From NCBI RefSeq assembly GCF_900115595.1, contig NZ_FOXA01000003.1, positions 124,001 to 188,000 on the forward strand: a stretch of 64,000 bases of DNA. The letters run 5' to 3'. The notes below the pieces were generated by a model that was given only the letters and a program-made list of their open reading frames with translations, was not told where the DNA came from and searched no databases. Origin of the DNA: Tranquillimonas alkanivorans. Its GTDB lineage: Bacteria; Pseudomonadota; Alphaproteobacteria; Rhodobacterales; Rhodobacteraceae. A program made the translations under genes and the position numbers. This document shows positions 1 through 8,835 of the stretch, one piece after another; position 1 is the first letter of the stretch; each line of letters opens with the position of its first letter.

Positions 1-531
1 GGCGCGCGATCCCTTGCCGCGCCCGTTCCTGTCGGTGGCCTTGTCGATCTCGCGCAGCAGCTTGTCCTTCGACATCTTCGACCGCCCCTCGATGCCAAGA
101 TCGGCGGCCCGCTCGTCCAGCATCTTCTTGGTTGGACCGTTCTTCTTGATCTGCGCGACCTTCTCCTGAACGTCCTTCGGCTGGTTCACGAACTGTTTGT
201 CCGCGGCCTTCTTCTTCTGGGTCGAGCGGGCATATTCCTCCTCGGTCAGCAGCATCCGCACCTTCTTGGGCAGATATCGCTCGCCGGTCTCGCCGCTCTG
301 GCCGCCGGACTTGGTGCCCCACTCCTCCTCGGTCCACTTGTGCAGGTCGGTGTTCTTCTGCTTCGCGCCGCCGCTGTCGTCGTAGCCGCCGCCGCGTTTC
401 TTGTATTCCTGCACCGCCATCTGGGCCTTGCGCGCCGACCACTGGCCGGGGTCGCCGCCCTTGTCGCTCTCGGTAATCTCCTTCTTCACCTTCTCCCAGA
501 GCTTCGGGTCCGTCCGTTTTGCATTCGCCAT
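1..531 (-). CDS. DUF5872-like basic protein (3' end outside the window)
   Basis: This frame stays open from an ATG at 531 to the window edge, giving 177 codons without a stop. A GGGAG ribosome site sits just upstream. The product begins MANAKRTDPKLWEK and contains GDPGQWSARKAQMAVQEYKK followed by a GGG stretch. That is the pattern I associate with DUF5872 proteins, small lysine-rich proteins of unknown function. The last visible part (about residues 130-170, with KKMLDERAADLGIEGRSKM) resembles the SAP/Rho-N type helical fold that binds nucleic acid. A DNA- or RNA-binding role is therefore plausible but not shown. The C-terminus is missing only because the window begins there. Family call is from memory. 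Confidence 0.7.
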   Translation of the reverse strand, partial: MANAKRTDPKLWEKVKKEITESDKGGDPGQWSARKAQMAVQEYKKRGGGYDDSGGAKQKNTDLHKWTEEEWGTKSGGQSGETGERYLPKKVRMLLTEEEYARSTQKKKAADKQFVNQPKDVQEKVAQIKKNGPTKKMLDERAADLGIEGRSKMSKDKLLREIDKATDRNGRGKGSRA

Positions 532-680
532 GTCGTGTCTCCCTTCGGGCAGACGAACACCTGGCGCGCCATCGGGTTTCCGCTGGGGCGCACCTTGTCG
601 CACCGGCCAACTGGCCAGCGCCGCGCGCGGTTGGTATCGTGCGGGCAGGCGGCGGCAGACCGCAGGGCAGAGAGGCACGG

Positions 681-1172
681 ATGATCCGGACACTGGCACT
701 GGCGGGCGGACTGGCGGGCGCGCTCGGCCTGTCGCAGTTCCCCGAGTTCTCGCAGCAATACCTCCAGCGCCTCTCCGGCGCACTGGATGAGCTGCGCGGC
801 GTGGTCGTCGCCTTCGACACCACCGCCACCGCCGCCGGTCTGACCCGCGAAGAGGCGCTGAGCCAGGTCCGCGGCAACGCCGTCACCGACGAGCTGCGCG
901 AGACGATGGCCACCTCGATCCGCCGCTACGAACGCCTGTCGCAGGACTACGACCGCCTCGCCCAGGCCGGCCCGCTCGAACGCCTCGCCCAGCCCTGGCG
1001 TTTCCGCGACACCACGCTCGTTCAGCGCACCGCCGACGACTTCTCGCCGGCCGTTCCCGTCACGCCCGCCGGCGTGGTCTGCGCCGGGCTCGGCTTCGCG
1101 GCGGGCTGGGGGCTGGTCGCCGGGCTTCTCTACGGCCTGCGCCGGGTGATCTTCGGGCGGCAGTTCGCTTGA
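681..1172 (+). CDS. DUF2937 family membrane protein
   Basis: The product is 163 aa with a hydrophobic N-terminus (MIRTLALAGGLAGALGLSQF) followed by PEFSQQYLQRLSGALDEL. A helical middle part leads to a second membrane segment near residues 130-152 (GVVCAGLGFAAGWGLVAG) and a basic tail. This matches the DUF2937 family of small proteobacterial inner-membrane proteins of unknown function. Reading frame is open further upstream to 519, but the ATG at 681 has GAGAGG in front and starts right at the conserved hydrophobic segment, so I chose it. It lies 52 bases before lolC/E on the same strand and could share its transcript. No biochemical role can be given. Confidence 0.8.
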   Translation: MIRTLALAGGLAGALGLSQFPEFSQQYLQRLSGALDELRGVVVAFDTTATAAGLTREEALSQVRGNAVTDELRETMATSIRRYERLSQDYDRLAQAGPLERLAQPWRFRDTTLVQRTADDFSPAVPVTPAGVVCAGLGFAAGWGLVAGLLYGLRRVIFGRQFA

Positions 1173-1224
1173 CCCCGCGCCCCGACCCCCGCTAACTCCC
1201 CGCGCCACTCACAGGAGCGTACCC

Positions 1225-2511
1225 TTGGCCGGCACGACCGCCCCGTTTTCCCGTTTCGAATGGATGATCGCCTGGCGCTATCTCCGCGCCCGGCGCGCCG
1301 AGGGCGGGGTCAGCGTAATGACCTGGATCAGCCTGATCGGCATCACCCTCGCCGTATTCGCCCTGATCGCCACGCTCGCCGTGCGCTCGGGCTTCCGCGA
1401 GGAGTTCGTGGACACCATCCTCGGCTCCAACGCCCACGTCACCGTCTACAGCCAGACCCGCGTCAGCGAGACCGGCCAGACCACCCGCGACATCCCCAAC
1501 TATGCCGAGATGGCCGAGCGTATCCGCGCCGTCCCCGGCGTCACCCGCGCCGCCCCGCTGGTGCGCGGGCAGGTCATGGCCAACGCGCAAGGGGCCAATA
1601 CCGGCGTCGCCGTCTACGGCATCGCGCCCGAGGACCTGCAGACCATCCCCCGCGTCGCCCAGCCCGAGGAGGCGCGCGGCGACATCGCCCGCTTCCCCGA
1701 AGGCGTGGCGGTGGGTTCGGGCGTGGCGCGCGATCTCGGCGTGGGCGTCGGCGACCGCATCCGCCTGATCTCGCCCGACGGGGTGAAGACCGCCTTCGGC
1801 ACCTCGCCGCGCGTGTCGACCTACGAGATCACCTACATCTTCACCGCCGGGCGCTACGACATCGACCAGACCCGCGTCTACATGCCGTTCTCCGAGGCGC
1901 AGACCTATTTCAACAGCGAAGGCGCCGCCGACGAGATCGAGGTCTTCGTCGAGGATCCCGAGCAGATCGACCGCTACATCGGCCCGATCAGCGCCGCGGC
2001 CGGCGACGGCACCCTCTTCTGGACGTGGCGCGACAGCTCGGGCGCCTTCCTGCGCGCGCTCGACGTCGAGGACAACGTGATGTTCGTGATCCTGTCGATC
2101 CTGGTGCTGATCGCCGCGATGAACATCGTCTCGGGCCTGATCATGCTGGTGAAGAACAAGGGCCGCGACATCGGCATCCTGCGCACCATCGGCCTGACCG
2201 AGGGCTCCGTGCTACGCGTCTTCTTCATCTGCGGCGCGATGACCGGCATTCTGGGCACGCTCGGCGGCGTGATCCTCGGCTGCCTCTTCGCTGTCTACAT
2301 CGATCCGATATTCTCGGCGGTGAACTATGTCATGGGCGGCGGCGTCTGGGATCCGTCGATCCGCGGCATCTACGCGCTGCCCGCCAAGCTCGAGGTGGCA
2401 GACGTTCTCGCCGCCATCGTCCTCTCGCTGGGCCTCAGCTTCGTCGTCACCCTCTTCCCCGCCCGCCGCGCCGCCCGCATGAACCCGGTCGAGGCCCTGC
2501 GCTATGAGTGA
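1225..2511 (+). CDS. lolC: Lipoprotein-releasing ABC transporter permease LolC/LolE
   Basis: This 428-aa inner-membrane subunit belongs to the LolCDE machine, which extracts outer-membrane lipoproteins from the inner membrane and hands them to LolA. Membrane segments are visible at about residues 31-53, 289-313, 332-360 and 394-415. Between the first and second is the large periplasmic domain of the MacB/LolC fold. The motif KNKGRDIGILRTIG, which follows the second segment and couples to the ATPase, is intact. The start is a TTG preceded by AGGAG; an ATG lies 12 codons later at 1261. Many alphaproteobacteria have one such permease, so whether it is best called LolC or LolE is open. lolD follows 285 bases later with a dispersed repeat between. 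Confidence 0.9.
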   Translation: MAGTTAPFSRFEWMIAWRYLRARRAEGGVSVMTWISLIGITLAVFALIATLAVRSGFREEFVDTILGSNAHVTVYSQTRVSETGQTTRDIPNYAEMAERIRAVPGVTRAAPLVRGQVMANAQGANTGVAVYGIAPEDLQTIPRVAQPEEARGDIARFPEGVAVGSGVARDLGVGVGDRIRLISPDGVKTAFGTSPRVSTYEITYIFTAGRYDIDQTRVYMPFSEAQTYFNSEGAADEIEVFVEDPEQIDRYIGPISAAAGDGTLFWTWRDSSGAFLRALDVEDNVMFVILSILVLIAAMNIVSGLIMLVKNKGRDIGILRTIGLTEGSVLRVFFICGAMTGILGTLGGVILGCLFAVYIDPIFSAVNYVMGGGVWDPSIRGIYALPAKLEVADVLAAIVLSLGLSFVVTLFPARRAARMNPVEALRYE

Positions 2512-2532
2512 CCGAACGCACCACCCCGCCCG

Positions 2533-2610
2533 CATCTTCGGTCCAGAAATATCCTCGGGGGGAGCGCCCGCAGGGCGCCGGGGGGCAGACAGCCCCCCGT
2601 CGACCCCGCG
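2533..2610 (-). repeat. Dispersed intergenic repeat, copy A
   Basis: Read on the minus strand this contains GGCGCCCTGCGGGCGCTCC, then CCCCGAGGATATTTC, then GGACCGAAGATG. The same order recurs at five other places in the window. It fills part of the unusually long gap between lolC and lolD. The arms GGGGGGC and GCCCCCC at its left end can pair into a hairpin. The remaining GC-rich spacer up to the lolD start holds nothing I recognise. Confidence 0.8.
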
Positions 2611-2796
2611 CCACACGCGAAGCGCCAGCCAACCTTGCTGCCCCGCGCCAAACGCCCGCCCCGGCCAACGGTCCGGGCCGCGCCCGGCCGCCCCGCCGGA
2701 CGGACGCTTCCGCGCCCTCCCGCGGCCGGGCGCCGCCCTCTCGTCGGCGCGCAGCGGCGGTCGGCACCTCCCACCCGCCACCCGGAGCCGTCCCAA

Positions 2797-3474
<678 letters not shown>

Positions 3475-3505
3475 CGGCCGGGCCCCGGCGCCGTGCGTCC
3501 ACGCC

Positions 3506-4216
3506 CTAGCGCCGCGCCACGTCCGTCCCGGGCATCCGCCCGCCGATTTCGAGGATCAGCTTGCGGCGGACGGCATCGGCGAAGTCCTCCGGCCCGGTGG
3601 CGGCCACGACGAACGACCCGGGGCCGCCGATGATCCGCTCCTCGTATTCCCGCTCAAGACCGTCGTCCGACCACGGGACGAGGCAGTCGCGGCACAGGAT
3701 CGGCAGGCCGTTGATCACGATGCCGGCCGCCAGAACCTCGGCCCGCGCCTCCTCGATCGAGGGGCCGTTCCAGTTGTTGGCGCTGTCGCCCGAGATGTCG
3801 ATGACCTTGCGCCAGCCCTCGATGTGGTTTTCCTCGATCAGCCGCTTGCCGGTCAGCAGCGCCGAACCGATCGAGTTGCGCCCGAACGCCCGGCGCGGTG
3901 GTACGATCAGCGCCTCGGCGAAGCGCGCCGCGTCTTCGGGGCCGGCGATGATCGTCCAGGGCACCACCACGTCCTCCTGTCCCTCGCGCGCCCATTCGAC
4001 ATAGGTCAGCGCGATGCGGCCATAGGCGGTGCTGGTGATCGTCTCGACCACGCGCGGGTCGGTGATGGCGTCGGCATAGCCCTGCCGCTGGAACCGGATC
4101 TCCTCGGCGTCGATCGAGCCCGAGGAATCCGCCAGCAGCACCAGTTCCACCTCGACGTCCTGCGCCCGCAGGGGCGCGGCGGCGACAAGCGCGAGAAGAA
4201 AGATCAACATCCGCAT
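3506..4216 (-). CDS. DUF1194 family secreted protein with von Willebrand A-like fold
   Basis: The 236-aa product begins MRMLIFLLALVAAAPLRAQ, a signal peptide likely cut after the Ala in LRA. The mature part starts with VEVELVLLADSSGS. The DSSGS at residues 30-34 is a MIDAS metal-binding motif of von Willebrand factor A domains, and the later region IEGWRKVIDISGDSANNW fits the DUF1194 family. Members are exported and of unknown function; metal-dependent protein binding in the periplasm is a reasonable inference. Two cysteines (LCRDC) lie in the C-terminal half. The start was placed at the ATG before the signal peptide; the frame is open further upstream to 4303. It is divergent from the FNR-box cytochrome gene. 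Confidence 0.8.
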   Translation of the reverse strand: MRMLIFLLALVAAAPLRAQDVEVELVLLADSSGSIDAEEIRFQRQGYADAITDPRVVETITSTAYGRIALTYVEWAREGQEDVVVPWTIIAGPEDAARFAEALIVPPRRAFGRNSIGSALLTGKRLIEENHIEGWRKVIDISGDSANNWNGPSIEEARAEVLAAGIVINGLPILCRDCLVPWSDDGLEREYEERIIGGPGSFVVAATGPEDFADAVRRKLILEIGGRMPGTDVARR

Positions 4217-4267
4217 GACTGCGCCAGATAGTGCAGCCTTCCCCAACGGAAAGCGCGCGGCGGCGCG

Positions 4268-4281
4268 TTGACGCGGATCAA
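4268..4281. promoter_or_regulatory. FNR/FnrL-type box
   Basis: The site reads TTGAC-GCGG-ATCAA against the FNR consensus TTGAT-N4-ATCAA, one mismatch. It lies 62 bases before the cytochrome c start at 4344 and 51 bases before the divergent DUF1194 start at 4216. Oxygen-responsive control of the cytochrome is the likelier use. Confidence 0.65.
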
Positions 4282-4343
4282 GGCGGGGCCCGGCGGCCCG
4301 CACGACAGTGGCGGGATCGACATCCCCCGATCAGGAGGCCCCC

Positions 4344-4745
4344 ATGCTCTACCGTACCGCTCTGCTCGCCGCGCTCGCCGCCGGTCCGGCCACGGCGCAG
4401 GACCCGGCCGAGGGCGCGGCGCTCTTCGCCACCTACTGCGTCTCGTGCCACGGGGCCGAGGCGCAGGGCGACGGGCCCATCCGCGACCTGCTGACGATCC
4501 CGCCCGCCGACCTCACCACTCTGGCGGCGCGCAACGACGGCGCCTTCCCGGTCTTCCGCGTCGCCCGCCAGATCGACGGCCGCGACCCCGTGATGGCCCA
4601 TGGCGGGCCGATGCCCTTCTACGGCGACGTCTTCGACCAGGGCGGGTCGGTCATCCTCCAGGACACCAGCGGGCAGCCCATCGTGATGGGGCAGGGGATC
4701 GCGGACCTCATCGCCTATCTGCAAGAACTGCAGGAGCCGATCTAG
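4344..4745 (+). CDS. Periplasmic c-type cytochrome, monoheme
   Basis: The 133-aa product has a signal peptide (MLYRTALLAALAAGPATAQ) and one heme-attachment motif, CVSCH at residues 32-36. A methionine in GGPMPFYGD could be the distal heme ligand. It should be a small electron carrier of cytochrome class I in the periplasm. A strong AGGAGG lies 5 bases before the ATG. An FNR box upstream suggests induction at low oxygen. The sequence from ADLTTLAARNDGAFP to MPFYGDV is clearly related to the second cytochrome gene at 5504. Its stop codon overlaps the end of the convergent lipoprotein gene. The electron partner is not evident from the neighbours. Confidence 0.85.
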   Translation: MLYRTALLAALAAGPATAQDPAEGAALFATYCVSCHGAEAQGDGPIRDLLTIPPADLTTLAARNDGAFPVFRVARQIDGRDPVMAHGGPMPFYGDVFDQGGSVILQDTSGQPIVMGQGIADLIAYLQELQEPI

Positions 4746-5422
4746 CCGCAGATCCCCGCCGTCTTCGGCGCGTCCGGCGGCAGCCGCACCGCGTCACGCG
4801 GCACCCGGCTGTCGCGGGCGAGCGCGGGAAAGACCGGGCGCAGCAATTCGCGCAGCCGCGCGGTCCGTGCGCCCTTGGGGTCCAGCGCGCGGCAGCAGAC
4901 GTATTCCTCGACCAGCGCCGCCTGCTGCTCGTAGCCGTGGTCGAAGAACGGCCGGTCCAGCGCCACCGCGAAGAGGTAGGGATCGTCCCCCGGCTTATGC
5001 TCGGCCGCCGCGCGCAGCGGGTGATACCCCGTCAGACGCCGGTTCTGCCACTGCCAGACATGGGTCAGCTCGTGGCCCAGGAACATCGCCTCGCGCAGCG
5101 GCAGCGTGTCGGGGTAGCCCGCCAGGTAGTCCTCCCGCCACGCCGGGTGCGAGGCGAAGAGCGTCTCGAACAGCACGATCCCCGCGACCGAGGCGCGCAC
5201 CACCGGTCCCGTCTCGGGCGGATGGATGCGCTCGCGGCAGGCGACCTGCGGACGCGGCGGGCGCTCCATCTTGAAGCGGTCGATCAGGGGCACCCGCGCC
5301 ACCCGTACCGCGTCGGCGTTCAGCGCGGGGCCGTGCAGAGTGTCCGCGAAGGCGCGCTCCACGTCCGTCAGCGGCCGACCGCATCCGGCAAGCGCGATCA
5401 CGAGGCAAAGAAGGCGCAGCAT
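4742..5422 (-). CDS. Lipoprotein with HExxH motif (vgr-related/DUF4157-like)
   Basis: The 226-aa product starts MLRLLCLVIALAGCG, with a lipobox LAGC and acylated Cys14. Near the middle it has GHELTHVWQWQNRR (HELTH at 117-121), the zinc-binding HExxH pattern of metallopeptidases. The stretch resembles what annotation pipelines call vgr-related or DUF4157-like proteins. A downstream LVEEYVCCRAL segment could supply a third ligand. It may be an exported zinc hydrolase, but many such proteins lack shown activity. It sits inverted between two related cytochrome c genes, and its stop overlaps that of the first. Function not known. Confidence 0.6.
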   Translation of the reverse strand: MLRLLCLVIALAGCGRPLTDVERAFADTLHGPALNADAVRVARVPLIDRFKMERPPRPQVACRERIHPPETGPVVRASVAGIVLFETLFASHPAWREDYLAGYPDTLPLREAMFLGHELTHVWQWQNRRLTGYHPLRAAAEHKPGDDPYLFAVALDRPFFDHGYEQQAALVEEYVCCRALDPKGARTARLRELLRPVFPALARDSRVPRDAVRLPPDAPKTAGICG

Positions 5423-5503
5423 GGCGAAATCCTAGCGCCCGCGTTACCCTCTGGCGAGAGCCGGGCGCACCGGCGCGGCCAAGACGTTGAGGAGGCGGAG
5501 TAG

Positions 5504-5905
5504 ATGCGAAGAATGGCGGCATGGACGGCCCTGGCGGCAACGGCGGCGCTGCTCGCGGCCTGCGGGCAGGAGGAGCGGACGGCGCGGCAGGACTATGCCG
5601 CCTTCTGCGCCGGGTGCCACGGCGCCGACGGCAGCGGCACCGGCCCGACGGCTCGCGACTGGCCGCGCCCGGTGCCAGACCTGCGCACGCTGGCCACCCG
5701 CAACGGGGGCCCGTTCCCCACCGCCTACGTCGTCTCGACTCTTCTGGGCCGCGACCGCCCCGACGCCCACGGCGCCATGCCCCGCTTCTGGGGCGACATC
5801 GGCGGCGACCTCACCGTGCTCGACACTCCCGAAGGCGGCGTCCGCGTTCCCGAACGGGCGCTGGCGCTGGCCCGCTACGTCGAGCGCTTGGGAGAGGGCG
5901 GTTAG
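5504..5905 (+). CDS. Lipoprotein c-type cytochrome, monoheme
   Basis: The 133-aa product has a lipoprotein signal (LLAAC, Cys20) and one heme motif, CAGCH at residues 35-39. The region PDLRTLATRNGGPFP to AMPRFWGDI aligns with the periplasmic cytochrome at 4344, so the two are paralogues, one soluble and one membrane-anchored. AMPRF supplies a candidate Met ligand. The start ATG at 5504 has GGAGG upstream; a second ATG three codons later is possible. No FNR box was seen in front of this copy. It could receive electrons from, or pass them to, a membrane complex encoded elsewhere. Confidence 0.83.
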   Translation: MRRMAAWTALAATAALLAACGQEERTARQDYAAFCAGCHGADGSGTGPTARDWPRPVPDLRTLATRNGGPFPTAYVVSTLLGRDRPDAHGAMPRFWGDIGGDLTVLDTPEGGVRVPERALALARYVERLGEGG

Positions 5906-6023
5906 CAGCGTTTTCGAACCTCGGAGGAGGCAGAAAGGTCGGGCCGCGAATCCGAGCGGCGTCCCCGGTGCGCCAAGTCGCCAGCGACCGCCCCCGCACG
6001 CTGCGCCACCTCAAGCGCATCCC

Positions 6024-6088
6024 GCCCGGAATCAAGCCGAAGGCGCCGGGCGAGCGCCTGCCCGTCCCCACGGGCTGGCGCTTTGGCC
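6024..6088 (+). repeat. 65-base direct repeat, copy 1
   Basis: Matches positions 6288-6352 at 61 of 65 bases; the last 34 bases are identical. It includes a short inverted repeat around CCCGTCCCCACGGG. Confidence 0.85.
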
Positions 6089-6287
6089 GCCAGCGCGCGC
6101 CGCTCGGCCTCGTCGAGGAGTTGGCCGCTATGAATTGCGCTGCTCACTACGCGCGGCGCCATCCCGGGGGAGGCCCTCACCCGGCGCAGTGAGGACGCAG
6201 GCCGTTTCGGGACTGCCGGGCTCAGTCACGGATCAGCTCACTGCTACCAATCGCTTCCGCATCCCACGCCTGCGCAGCCGCACTGCC

Positions 6288-6352
6288 GCCCGGAAACGAG
6301 CCGAAGGCGCCGGGGGCGCGCCTGCCCGTCCCCACGGGCTGGCGCTTTGGCC
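6288..6352 (+). repeat. 65-base direct repeat, copy 2
   Basis: Second copy of the element at 6024-6088, 264 bases downstream in the same orientation. The four differences are all in the first half. Confidence 0.85.
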
Positions 6353-6526
6353 ACCCAAGCGCTCCGCTCGACCGAAGCCCCGACCTGGACACCATAAAGC
6401 GCGCCGCTCCCCCCGCGCGGCGCCACTTCACGGGCAGGCGCGCGCCCGGCGCTCCACCATCCAGCATAACGAAAGGCGGCCCCCGAAGGAGCCGCCTGCG
6501 TCTTCCTCAAGCCGGACCCGGCCGCC

Positions 6527-8485
<1,959 letters not shown>

Positions 8486-8612
8486 TGTCACTGCTCGGTT
8501 GATTATGGTGCCGGGCATTAGAGCAGGTTTGCTCCGCCGGGAAAAGTGCCCCGCCGCCACGACACCGGCGACACGCCCGCGCAGCCCCGCCCGCCCGCAG
8601 CGCCTCCCGCCC

Positions 8613-8678
8613 CATCTTCGGTCCTCAAATCTCGGGGGGAGCGCCCGCAGGGCGCCGGGCGGCAGACGGCCCCCCGTC
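8613..8678 (-). repeat. Dispersed intergenic repeat, copy B
   Basis: On the minus strand it reads CGCCCTGCGGGCGCTCC, CCCCGAGATTTG, then GGACCGAAGATG, nearly the same as copy A but lacking a few bases of the GGATATTT core. Confidence 0.8.
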
Positions 8679-8763
8679 AACTCCTCGCCACACGCGCGCC
8701 GCCCCGGAATGGCAGGCGACCGACCCCCCCGCGCCTCCTGTCAAGCCCGAACCCGCTCCAACG

Positions 8764-8797
8764 AAAAACGCCCGCCTCCAACCGGATGCGGGCGTTT
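8764..8797 (-). terminator. Rho-independent terminator of ileS
   Basis: AAACGCCCGC (8766-8775) pairs with GCGGGCGTTT (8788-8797) around a 12-base loop. On the minus strand the stem is followed by a run of five T. It lies about 38 bases after the ileS stop. Confidence 0.85.
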
Positions 8798-8835
8798 CTT
8801 CATGTCACCGCCGGTCCCCGGCGACGCACCGGTCC

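Larger units (their letters stand above)
5906..6526. other. 621-base non-coding region with a direct repeat
   Basis: Frames open through this stretch give only Ala/Arg/Pro-rich low-complexity products with no start context, so I see no gene. It contains two copies of a 65-base repeat (listed separately). Both are followed by a more divergent second part that includes GCGCGGCGCCA. It lies between the 3' ends of the cytochrome gene and parE. Confidence 0.7.
8486..8835. other. 350-base gap between ileS and parE
   Basis: It holds the ileS terminator near 8764-8797 and repeat copy B near 8613-8678. The rest is GC-rich with no reading frame I believe in. The parE promoter should lie near 8490-8600 but no clear -35/-10 pair was identified. 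Confidence 0.6.
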
